Source: Brevibacterium sp. CCUG 69071
GTDB lineage: Bacteria > Actinomycetota > Actinomycetes > Actinomycetales > Brevibacteriaceae
Assembly (NCBI RefSeq): GCF_021023135.1
Contig: NZ_PGFV01000002.1
Location: 186,001-250,000, forward strand
DNA: 64,000 nucleotides
Direction of reading: 5' to 3'
In this document: positions 27,601 through 34,529 of the stretch, piece after piece
Layout: the number at the start of each line of letters is the position of its first letter
Position numbering within the stretch: position 1 is the first letter of the stretch
Position numbers and translations under genes: made by a program
Notes under the pieces: model-generated
Databases searched by the model: none
What the model was told of the DNA's origin: nothing
The model's input: only the letters and a program-made list of their open reading frames with translations

Positions 27601-29560
27601 CGCCGAAGGCTTCCGGGAGAACGACCGCGCCTTCGTCGCCGCCGGCGCCTCCCGACTGCGCTACAACCACGCCCAGGCATGGCAGCGCGGAATCGAAGCC
27701 GATCCGATCGCCGCCGGGGTCATCAAGTCGCAGCTGCTGACGAGCCACACCTCGGTGAAGACGATGTCGACGAAGGCTCCGGAGCTGCTGACGAGTCTGG
27801 CCCCGATCTGGATGGCCAGCCCGTACTCGGTGCCCGAGCTCTTCGCCGCACTGCCGCTCTTCGACGCCGTCGTCATCGCCGATGCGGGCCGCCTCTCGGT
27901 CGCCGATGTCGTCCCCGGCATCACCCGGGCCCGCCAGGTCATCTCACTCGGCGATTCGCGACTGCTCGGCCCGCGCCCCTTCTCGATCGCGGTCGACCGG
28001 TGGGGGATGGACGATGGGAACCACCCGAGCTCCGTGCAGGACCACCTCGGCGAGTTCCTGCCCCGGATGAGCCTGTCGAACTCCTACCGACTCTCCCCGG
28101 TGGGACTGATCGATCTCGCGAACCGTCATTTCTACGATTCGACGATCACGACCCTGCCGACCGCGCATACGGGCGAGGGCAGCGGACTCGAATTCTCCTA
28201 TGTCGCCGAGGGCCGCGGCCCCACCGACATCGGCACCGGTCGGGTCGAGAGCCCCGACGCCGAGGTCAAACGCGTCGTCGAACTCGTGCTCAAGCACGCG
28301 CGCAACCGGTCACGGGAGTCTCTGGCCGTCGTCGCGCTCACCCCGCATCATGCGCAGCGGGTCGCCACGGCTATCTCCCGCGCGATGAAGGATCTGCCCT
28401 ACGTCGCGGCCTTCTTCAGCGATTCGAGCAAGGAACCCTTCGTGGTTACCGATGCCGAGCGCGTGCAGGGGATGTCGCGGGACGCCGTGATCTTCACGCT
28501 CGGTTTCGGCCGGACCGTGCACGGACGCGTCATCCACGACTTCGGTCCGCTGTCGGGCCAGGACGGGGAGCGGATACTCGCCGCTACCATGACGCGGGCC
28601 CGCAAGCGCCTGACCGTGGTCTCGAGCATCGAGTCCGAGGACTTCGACGAGCACAAACTCAGCGGGGGAGCGGCGCTGCTGCCGCGCCTGCTCGGCGAGA
28701 TCGCCACCGGCGGGGTCAGCCAGCCCGGCCCGCACGGGGAGATCTACGATCCGCTGATGGCCGATATCGCCGACCGTCTGCTTCAGCTCGGCGTCGTCGC
28801 ACACGAGCATTACAACGGCATCAACCTGGCCGTGGCGAACTCCGCGGAGGACGAACACGGCATGATCATCGCCGTCGCCGGGGACGGTCCCGAGTACGCG
28901 TCGATCCGCAGCCTGCGCCAGCGTGACCGGGTGGTGCCCGAACAGCTGACCCGACGCGGTTGGAAGTTCATGCGCGTGTGGTCGACCGATGCCTTCGTCG
29001 ACCCGCAGACCGAGACCGAGAAAATCTTCGAGACCTGGCGTTCGACGGTGGAGAAGATGAGCCCGCAGGCCATCCTCAACGCGGCCCGCGCGGCCTCGGT
29101 AGTCGTCGGCCGCACCGGCAGCCGCCCCAAGCTGGTCCCGGGCCTGCCGATGCACAAGTACTCCGACGAAGGCCTCGATGCGATGATCGACTGGATCCAG
29201 TCCGACGCCGTCGTCCGCGGCGACGGGGAGATCAAGGATCTGCTCCGCACCGCCCTGGCCCAGAAGGGCAGCTCAAGTCGCGGAGACTCGCAGCTCCAGG
29301 CCGCCGTCGAACGATATCGTCACCGGCACGCCCAGGCGAAGAGGGTCACCGGCGCCGAGGTGCTCGTACCCAAGTCCGGCACCCGCGGTCCCGTGGAGGG
29401 AGAGGTTCTCCCCTCCTTCGATACGGGTAAGATCCGCGCCGATGAGCTGCGTCAGGCCGGTCTGATCGAGACCGCGAGCAACGAGCAGGTCCCGGACTCC
29501 GAGGATGCCGCAGATTCCGTGGGGGATGCCGAAGGTAACACCGACTCGCGCAATGAGTGA
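24623..29560 (+). CDS. Very large SF1-helicase-like protein with degenerate ATPase motifs
   Basis: 1645 residues. Residues 1-250 form a conserved-looking N-terminal domain; about 250-515 is a disordered Ala/Glu/Ser/Pro-rich linker; about 530-1640 resembles a UvrD/DNA2-NAM7-type (AAA_11/AAA_12) helicase. Where Walker A should read PPGTGKT the protein has PPGTGATQ (about 553): Lys is Ala. Where DEAx is expected it has VVIADAGRLS (about 1086). GDSRLLGP replaces GDxxQLPP. The late motifs survive: ERVQGMSRDAVIF (about 1280) and MTRARKRLTVV (about 1322). ATP hydrolysis is therefore doubtful. GTG start; AGGG upstream. Divergent from tRNA-Arg and overlapping the next small gene. Confidence 0.8.
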   Translation: MPDSVVDDQFPELGDVFAEWKQQAAHLGGRDTMLHFRDSRDGSIDLSGAHPSGLAQLLAGRATRLSSLIRDHDILADARRRAKSIRSKAEQLDNERGIRTAHLAIGFASWTEKDSKYKFNAPVVMRHITLVPRGSRVEDFEIVLGNEITINPALVHHLAEAYDLEVPVGEWIDATGGPHGFDPGPALDRLRDLAQSVPGLRINHRFIVSTFANIANPFTADYLPSQHPILRALAGDEKVRAHLGGPSYVPKPKSQAKTEAKTESGSTTEPGPESGSQSVEAQAPESSSPGTGNDRSNAVDASSEAPADTDAVAGTEAAKNRDSSPAAETSGGSQTIAEAEAPADASSSSDAEGQAGTDRKLTDAEKAFGTVAPAPADPAVKAPSEAAGSDEAAAARGSAGGSSNEPASEPTEEPELDEPTVPITDGPLPEQEATPKDAGAKATAEQGTAEPADEKAEPADETVEGAAPSASEQTAGEQADGGQTAGGQTNEVQNAGEQGADEVVPAALQEPVTPLPDRKPQEEFLVIDVDGDQQAVVDAAVSGRSVVVDTPPGTGATQVAVAVATTLAHTGKSVLFLAQTSDALEDFSTRLGEVGLGDFAVDTRAGSDEIRKQLIGLIGSAEKSERPDLSRLLSELNEQRATLADHVSSLHRRREPWDVSVYETMQHLAELTSGDDSPQTPVRFDDDILGASDDRRAALRGKLGELASLGAFTLDVEDTVWFGADLKSVDEAEAARTVAERLGRTIPDLATAVEPVLSKAKLNPRRNLDDWSRAIKVLLRVRTTLDSFAPDIYDHRLDDLIAATGTADYRNEIGVEMGMLQRKRLKKSANEFLRPGAEVADLHSALVDVRAQRVILGDLAGHDGRPQIPRGVLEADEILQSVEADVAKLSPILETTPDGGDLGSMLIEELQARTEAMGRDTENLADLPERSRLQRELDAEGLSDLMSDLRRRKVADGLVGPEFDLAYWASVLQTMAGEDPQIGRHDSASLHKIAEGFRENDRAFVAAGASRLRYNHAQAWQRGIEADPIAAGVIKSQLLTSHTSVKTMSTKAPELLTSLAPIWMASPYSVPELFAALPLFDAVVIADAGRLSVADVVPGITRARQVISLGDSRLLGPRPFSIAVDRWGMDDGNHPSSVQDHLGEFLPRMSLSNSYRLSPVGLIDLANRHFYDSTITTLPTAHTGEGSGLEFSYVAEGRGPTDIGTGRVESPDAEVKRVVELVLKHARNRSRESLAVVALTPHHAQRVATAISRAMKDLPYVAAFFSDSSKEPFVVTDAERVQGMSRDAVIFTLGFGRTVHGRVIHDFGPLSGQDGERILAATMTRARKRLTVVSSIESEDFDEHKLSGGAALLPRLLGEIATGGVSQPGPHGEIYDPLMADIADRLLQLGVVAHEHYNGINLAVANSAEDEHGMIIAVAGDGPEYASIRSLRQRDRVVPEQLTRRGWKFMRVWSTDAFVDPQTETEKIFETWRSTVEKMSPQAILNAARAASVVVGRTGSRPKLVPGLPMHKYSDEGLDAMIDWIQSDAVVRGDGEIKDLLRTALAQKGSSSRGDSQLQAAVERYRHRHAQAKRVTGAEVLVPKSGTRGPVEGEVLPSFDTGKIRADELRQAGLIETASNEQVPDSEDAADSVGDAEGNTDSRNE

Positions 29561-29861
29561 CGGGTCCGCTGGAGACGGTTCCCCCGGGAGGGAACCGGCC
29601 GAAGAGGAACCGCTCGGGCAGGAACCGGTCGAACAGAAGTCGATCGAGAAGGAACTAGTCGAGAAGGCGCCAGATGAAGTTGCGCCGGATGAAAAGGCGG
29701 AGCCGGCCTCGGGCGAAGGCTCCGAGGATTCGGTGAGCCGGCAGGCCCGACTCGAGGCCGCGAAGCGACGCTATCGGGCAACTCTGCGCAATGAAGCCGA
29801 GACCGAGGGTGGTGGGTTCAGCGAGGACTACTATCGTTCGCAGAAGCCGCCGCACTGGTGA
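29553..29861 (+). CDS. Small acidic protein, function unknown
   Basis: 102 residues; ATG at 29553 overlaps the end of the large helicase-like gene by 8 bp, so the two are probably translated together. The first 60 residues are Glu/Pro-rich with loose EP(V/L)EQ-type repeats. The last 35 (QARLEAAKRRYRATLRNEAE, then FSEDYYRSQKPPHW) look ordered and are the only part likely to be conserved. No known domain. An intrinsic terminator follows, closing the two-gene unit. Confidence 0.7.
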   Translation: MSDGSAGDGSPGREPAEEEPLGQEPVEQKSIEKELVEKAPDEVAPDEKAEPASGEGSEDSVSRQARLEAAKRRYRATLRNEAETEGGGFSEDYYRSQKPPHW

Positions 29862-29892
29862 ACGGTCGTTTCCTGATCGGCTGAGCAGCAAC

Positions 29893-29934
29893 GTGAAGAG
29901 GGCCCGTCTCCCAGGGGAGACGAGCCCTCTTCAC
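29893..29934 (+). terminator. Intrinsic terminator
   Basis: GTGAAGAGGGC(C)CGTCTCCC pairs with GGGAGACG(A)GCCCTCTTCAC over about 19 bp with a single mismatch and a 2-4 nt loop. It ends the helicase-like operon and may also stop mscL transcription from the other strand. Confidence 0.88.
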
Positions 29935-30006
29935 ATCTAGGCGGCCGGGGCCGTGAGTTCGACTCACACGCTCCGGCTGACCGAGACGATCAGCAGCCGA
30001 GGCCGT

Positions 30007-30471
30007 TCAGTGGCGTGGTGGTTCGTTCGGATCCACGGGGGTACCCGAGCTGGCAGGTCCCTCGGCGGGACCGGCCGGGCTGGCGGCCTGGTTGCGGAGG
30101 ATCTCGCGGATGTCGCCGAGCAGGTCCTCGGTGGTCGGAGGAACTTCTTCCTCCGGGGCTCCGCGCTTGCGCAGTTCGTTGAGCTTGTTCATCGGGACGA
30201 TGATGATGAAGTAGACGATGGCGGCAACGATGAGGAAGTTGATCGCCGCGGTGATCACAGCACCGAGGTCGATGGTCGTCTCAGGCACGTCCGGCTTGAT
30301 CTGGAAGGACAGAGCCGGACCTTCGGCACCGCCTACAGCCGCGATGAGCGGGTTGATGATCTTGTCGGAGAACGCCGTGACAATGGCGGTGAAGGCTCCA
30401 CCGATGATGACTGCGGTTGCGAGTTCGACGACATTTCCCTGGAGAATGAAGTCTCTGAAACCCTTAAGCAT
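30007..30471 (-). CDS. mscL: Large-conductance mechanosensitive channel
   Basis: 154 residues. The family N-terminus MLKGFRDFILQGNVVELATAVIIGGAF and second helix AINFLIVAAIVYFIIIVPMNKL are clear, followed by the cytoplasmic helix RKRGAPEEEVPPTTEDLLGDIREIL. ATG 30471 is chosen because AAAGGG lies 8 nt upstream; a GTG at 30480 is too close to that site. The C-terminal Pro/Gly/Ala tail is longer than in E. coli. Homopentameric channel releasing solutes on hypo-osmotic shock. Confidence 0.96.
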   Translation of the reverse strand: MLKGFRDFILQGNVVELATAVIIGGAFTAIVTAFSDKIINPLIAAVGGAEGPALSFQIKPDVPETTIDLGAVITAAINFLIVAAIVYFIIIVPMNKLNELRKRGAPEEEVPPTTEDLLGDIREILRNQAASPAGPAEGPASSGTPVDPNEPPRH

Positions 30472-30687
30472 TAGAGGCACCCTTTCGGCGTATCTGCAAA
30501 CAGTAATGCGTTTGGAATTATTCGATTACGTGTCAATAGTACACACTGGTAACTGGCTGGGACAGGATTCGCTGGCGAGTCTTTCGACTGCGAACTGCGG
30601 GTGTCTCTCGGCACGCGCGGTCTGACCATGATGGTCAAAGATGATCGATTGAGCACCAGGCGAGCCGGTGGCTCTCGGTCCGGAATC

Positions 30688-31317
30688 TCAGCCAGGCAGA
30701 ATCGCGAAGCTGATCGGCATGCCGGCGAATTCCGCAATCCTCCCGGCATCGGCCGAAGATAATATCACCGAGACAAGCTGCCCTGATTCCGAGGCAATTC
30801 CCTCGGGCTTGTCGACCAGCCGAGCTATGGTCACTTCCTCGACCACGACCTCGGAACCTCCATCGGGCAGAGATGAGAACAGTCTGATGTGCTGCCCTGG
30901 CTGCAGCAGAGCGGCCGAGGCATCATCGGCCAGACGCACCGGCATGAGCAGATCGGTGCTGCCCTCGGGCAGCGCCTGCTGATCGAGCACGATCGCCCGG
31001 GTGATGGGCGAGCCCTTTGACAGTCCCGCCGATGTCCGCCTCTGACCGACCTCGGCGACCGAGGTGAAGGCCTTATCGGGCACGAGTCCGCTCGGGAAAT
31101 CGATGAGCACGAGGTCCTGGGCGCTCAGCTCGGAGCCCGGCGGCAGATCCTTCTTCGCCACGACGACCGCGGTGCCCGACTCTTCGGGAGTGAACATCCA
31201 GACGACGAGCGCGCAGGCGCACGCGAGGCAGATGGCCGCGATGATCCGCTGCGGCCGGATCCGAGTCGAGCTCGACCAGCCGGAGAGGCGATCCCGAAAG
31301 CGCTGCACGATACCCAT
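30688..31317 (-). CDS. SAF-domain (CpaB/RcpC-like) membrane-anchored protein
   Basis: 209 residues. A short basic N-terminus, one membrane helix (IIAAICLACACALVVWMF, about 22-40), then an SAF domain (VVVAKKDLPPGSELSAQDLV, about 50-110) and a beta-rich remainder ending VSVILSSADAGRIAEFAG. The domain resembles CpaB/RcpC of Flp pilus assembly, but no pilus genes are nearby, and a stand-alone SAF protein between mscL and fmdB seems to be an actinobacterial arrangement. ATG 31317 fits the start of the basic segment. Confidence 0.78.
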   Translation of the reverse strand: MGIVQRFRDRLSGWSSSTRIRPQRIIAAICLACACALVVWMFTPEESGTAVVVAKKDLPPGSELSAQDLVLIDFPSGLVPDKAFTSVAEVGQRRTSAGLSKGSPITRAIVLDQQALPEGSTDLLMPVRLADDASAALLQPGQHIRLFSSLPDGGSEVVVEEVTIARLVDKPEGIASESGQLVSVILSSADAGRIAEFAGMPISFAILPG

Positions 31318-31544
31318 GGACGCAGACTCGCTGAGCGCCGCGATGTTCGGCAAGGACGAAAATCGAGCCTGTGGACAGAGCGCGGCCGCCCACAGCGGGA
31401 ATACGCGCAAGTCGGGAGTTATCCACAGGCGCGGACGGGACCTGAAAGAGCGGACCGGGCACTGCTGGCAGAGTCACAAAACGCTCCGCCGCGAGGACGT
31501 TCGAAGCTGACCTCACATGCGGATGGAGGAAGCGGCGGGGCGGC

Positions 31545-31889
31545 TCAGTTGGCCGCTGGAGTGCTCGCAGACGAGCCGGAGGCGGCAGAGGAAGACGAAG
31601 AGTTCGAGGACGATGAGGCCTTCGAACCGTCCTTCGCCGAGGACGAAGATTCCTTCGATGAAGAGTCCTTGTTGCCCGAGTTCGCGGAGGACGAGACGGT
31701 GCTCGAGCTGCTCGCGCGGGAGTCTGTGGCGTAGAAGCCCGATCCCTTGAAGCTGATTCCCACGGTGCCGAAGACCTTCTTCAGGCGTCCCTGGCATTCC
31801 GGGCAGACGGTGAGCGAATCGTCACTGAAGTCCTGGTGGATATCAAAGGCGTGACCACAGCTCTTGCAGGCGTAGGAGTAAACGGGCAT
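31545..31889 (-). CDS. FmdB-family zinc-ribbon protein with Ser-rich tail
   Basis: 114 residues. MPVYSYACKSCGHAFDIHQDF with Cys8, Cys11, Cys29 and Cys32 makes a zinc ribbon; from residue 58 on it is almost only Ser/Ala/Lys/Asp (disordered). AAAGG precedes the ATG. Same position and architecture as the M. tuberculosis Ser-rich FmdB protein described as the redox-regulated chaperone Ruc (Rv0991c, from memory), where cysteine oxidation activates a disordered tail. A similar role is an inference. Confidence 0.85.
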   Translation of the reverse strand: MPVYSYACKSCGHAFDIHQDFSDDSLTVCPECQGRLKKVFGTVGISFKGSGFYATDSRASSSSTVSSSANSGNKDSSSKESSSSAKDGSKASSSSNSSSSSAASGSSASTPAAN

Positions 31890-32026
31890 TCGAGACCTTT
31901 CTTCGACGAATAGATTATAGTGCACAACCGTCGACCCGATGTACACAGGGTTATCCACAGGGCGGCGCACGGCAGTGGACATCCTCGTTGTTGCGCCACA
32001 GGCTCGACCGCGCTGCGCCGGCAGTC

Positions 32027-32746
32027 TCAGAACCGGTGCACGCCCTCCTCGGTGACGGCAGCGTCGATGCGCAGGTCCCATCCCTCGGCGGCCAGTCCAG
32101 ACAGACCGAGCTCCTCGGCGAAGCAGACTCCATAGACCGGAAGGTCCCGGCCGGCCAAGGGGGCCTCGCCCTGCGGACCGAACGTCCGATCGTAGAACCC
32201 GCCGCCGTTGCCCAGGCGGGCCCCTTCGATGCCGAATCCCAAGGCCGGAACGAATGCCAGGTCGAGGGCCACCTCGGCGCTCAGCAGCTGCTCACCGTTG
32301 AGCAGACCCGTGGTGCCGGGCTCCGGCTCCCGGATTCCCCACTTCCCGTGCGGTGCCAGCGCAGCCATCGACCCGGTGACCCGGCCGAACTGCAGTGCCT
32401 GGCCGACCGCGGTGACCACGGGCAGAAACACGGTGCCGCCGCGGGCGAGGAAACGGTCGATGGCCGCATCGAGGCTCGGCTCGCCAGGCAGGCCGGCGTA
32501 GGCCAGCAGCGAGCGGGCCGAGAGGTCCTCACCCGCCCACGACGATTCGATGAGTGCCCACACGGAATCGGCCACGGTCGACGACCGCCCAGCAGCCTCC
32601 TCGACGCCGGCGGGTCGCCCCGGAACCGCCTCGGTGCGGTCTGTCGGGTTCGGAACCGCTGCCTCGTCGCGGGACTCACGGGCACGTGCGGCACGGGCGG
32701 CGCGGATATCGGCACGCAGCTGTGCCTTCGAAGTTTCTGGATCCAC
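32027..32746 (-). CDS. 5-formyltetrahydrofolate cyclo-ligase
   Basis: 239 residues from GTG 32746. N-terminal KAQLRADIRAARAAR with basic residues for ATP, later FLPVV, GKWGIREPEPG, and the signature DLAFVPALGFGIEGARLGNGGGFYDR. Converts 5-formyl-THF to 5,10-methenyl-THF with ATP. An Ala/Pro/Glu-rich insertion (about 25-55) is unusual. TAGGCT lies 8 nt before the GTG, so a leaderless start is possible. Divergent from galU with under 50 bp between. Confidence 0.9.
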   Translation of the reverse strand: MDPETSKAQLRADIRAARAARARESRDEAAVPNPTDRTEAVPGRPAGVEEAAGRSSTVADSVWALIESSWAGEDLSARSLLAYAGLPGEPSLDAAIDRFLARGGTVFLPVVTAVGQALQFGRVTGSMAALAPHGKWGIREPEPGTTGLLNGEQLLSAEVALDLAFVPALGFGIEGARLGNGGGFYDRTFGPQGEAPLAGRDLPVYGVCFAEELGLSGLAAEGWDLRIDAAVTEEGVHRF

Positions 32747-32792
32747 GCGTTCAAGCCTATCGGCGGCCCAGACTTTGGTTAAGATGAAACGC

Positions 32793-33695
32793 ATGAGTGA
32801 TGAAGTGCAGCGCACAGTTCGCAAGGCCGTGATCCCCGTCGCCGGCCTGGGAACTCGCTTTCTCCCCGCGACCAAAGCCACCCCCAAAGAGATGCTCCCC
32901 GTCGTCGACAAGCCCGCCATCCAGTACGTCGTCGAAGAAGCCGTCGATGCCGGCCTGCAGGACGTCCTCATGATCACCGGTCGTAATAAGCGTCCGCTCG
33001 AGGATCACTTCGACCGCGTCGACGGACTCGAGTCCGCGCTGGCGAAGAAGGGCGATGACAGGAAGCTCGCCGCCGTCCGCCATGCCTCCGAACTGGCCGA
33101 CATCCACTACGTCCGCCAGGGAGACCCCAAGGGACTGGGCCACGCCGTCCTCAAGGGACGCCAGCACGTCGGCCATGAGCCCTTCGCGGTCCTCCTCGGC
33201 GATGACCTCATCGACGAGCGCAGCCCGATCCTGCCGAAGATGATCGAGGTCGCCGAGAAGACCGGCGGCAGCGTCGTCGCACTCATGGAGGTCCCGCCCG
33301 AGGCAATCCACCTCTACGGCTGCGCCGCGGTCGAGGCGACCGAGGACGAGGAAGTCGTCAAGGTCACCGGTCTGGTCGAGAAGCCGGCCACCGACGAGGC
33401 TCCGTCGAATCTCGCGATCATCGGCCGCTACGTCCTCGCCCCGGAGATCTTCGACGTCCTCGAACACACGGAACCCGGACGCGGCAACGAGATCCAGCTG
33501 ACCGATGCCCTCCAGGAACTCGCCGAGGACACGAACGGCAACGGCGTCTACGGGGTCGTGTTCAAAGGCGCCCGTTACGACACCGGCGACAAGCTCGACT
33601 ACCTCAAGGCCGTCGTGCAGATCGCCAGCGCTCGTGACGATCTCGGCGCCGAGCTCAATTCCTGGCTGAAGGAATATGTCGCCACGCTCGACTGA
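32793..33695 (+). CDS. galU: UTP--glucose-1-phosphate uridylyltransferase
   Basis: 300 residues. Nucleotide-binding KAVIPVAGLGTRFLPATKATPKEMLPVVDKP, then GLGHAVLKG, VLLGDDLID and GLVEKPA, all GalU signatures. Makes UDP-glucose for wall and capsule sugars. ATG 32793 is preferred to 32784 because TAAGAT at 32780 would place the RNA start at this ATG (leaderless), and no ribosome site is seen. Confidence 0.95.
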   Translation: MSDEVQRTVRKAVIPVAGLGTRFLPATKATPKEMLPVVDKPAIQYVVEEAVDAGLQDVLMITGRNKRPLEDHFDRVDGLESALAKKGDDRKLAAVRHASELADIHYVRQGDPKGLGHAVLKGRQHVGHEPFAVLLGDDLIDERSPILPKMIEVAEKTGGSVVALMEVPPEAIHLYGCAAVEATEDEEVVKVTGLVEKPATDEAPSNLAIIGRYVLAPEIFDVLEHTEPGRGNEIQLTDALQELAEDTNGNGVYGVVFKGARYDTGDKLDYLKAVVQIASARDDLGAELNSWLKEYVATLD

Positions 33696-33712
33696 GAACC
33701 TGGAGTGCTCAG

Positions 33713-33784
33713 CCCGTCGAGCAGACGTGGCCCGTCGAGCAGACGTGGCCCGTCGAGCAGACGTGGCCCGTCGGGCAGATGCGG
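33713..33784. repeat. 18-bp tandem repeat, four units, behind galU
   Basis: CCCGTCGAGCAGACGTGG is repeated three times exactly (33713, 33731, 33749) and once with changes (33767). It fills the galU-acetyltransferase gap, the place where I would expect a moeA/glp gene in related actinobacteria. No coding potential is supported. Confidence 0.88.
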
Positions 33785-33815
33785 CCCGAAATAGTCCGAG
33801 AGCGGAGGCAGCCGT

Positions 33816-34400
33816 TTGTGGCCGGTCATCCTGACTGATCGACAGTCCGACATCGTGCTGCGTCCGCTCCATCGACGCGACGAGTCCCAGTGGCGCGAGG
33901 TCCGCCGGCACAACCGCGACTGGCTGCGCCCCTGGGACGCGACCCTGCCGAATCCGGGTCAGGAGCTGCCCGGGTTCCGGGCCATGGTGCGTATGCACGA
34001 TAAGCAGGCCAAACGTGGACAGTCAGTGCCGTTCGCCATCGAAGTCGGCGGCGACTTCCGCGGCCAGCTCACCGTTACGGGGCTGACCTGGGGCTCGATC
34101 CTGTCCGGACAGATGGGCTACTGGATCGACTCCCGCGTCGCCGGCCGCGGCATCACGCCCGTGGCCGTGGCGATGGCCGTCGACCACTGCTTCTTCGCCC
34201 TCGGCCTCCACCGCATCGAGATCAACATCCGCCCCGAGAACACAGCGAGTCTGCGCGTGGTCTCCAAGCTCGGGCTCCGTGACGAAAGCGTGCGCACGCG
34301 CTATATGCACATCGACGGCCAGTGGTGCGATCACCGCAGCTTCGCGATCCTCGCCGAGGAGGTACCGCAGGGGCTGCTCGCCGCCTACCGGTACGGCTAA
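33816..34400 (+). CDS. GNAT N-acetyltransferase, RimJ/RimL type
   Basis: 194 residues. IVLRPLHRRDESQWREVRRHNRDWLRPWDATLP is the RimJ-type N-terminus; the acetyl-CoA loop region is GYWIDSRVAGRGITPVAVAMA, followed by LHRIEINIRPENTASLRVVSKLG. TTG start after GGAGG. Likely acetylates a protein N-terminus or small molecule. Context galU/acetyltransferase/large membrane protein is conserved in actinobacteria. Confidence 0.88.
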   Translation: MWPVILTDRQSDIVLRPLHRRDESQWREVRRHNRDWLRPWDATLPNPGQELPGFRAMVRMHDKQAKRGQSVPFAIEVGGDFRGQLTVTGLTWGSILSGQMGYWIDSRVAGRGITPVAVAMAVDHCFFALGLHRIEINIRPENTASLRVVSKLGLRDESVRTRYMHIDGQWCDHRSFAILAEEVPQGLLAAYRYG

Positions 34401-34529
34401 GGCGGCTGAGGGTTCCTGTCGAGGATTCGCCGCAACGGCACCTGGGAATTGTGTGAACTTGAGGGCAGTTTGACCGACACACCATCGTCGTTCACGACCG
34501 AGTCGAGGTGTGCGCTCTAGGGTTGCAAT

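Noticed and set aside
33713..33784. CRISPR array
   Set aside because: Units are directly adjacent 18-mers without spacers, and no cas gene is in the window.
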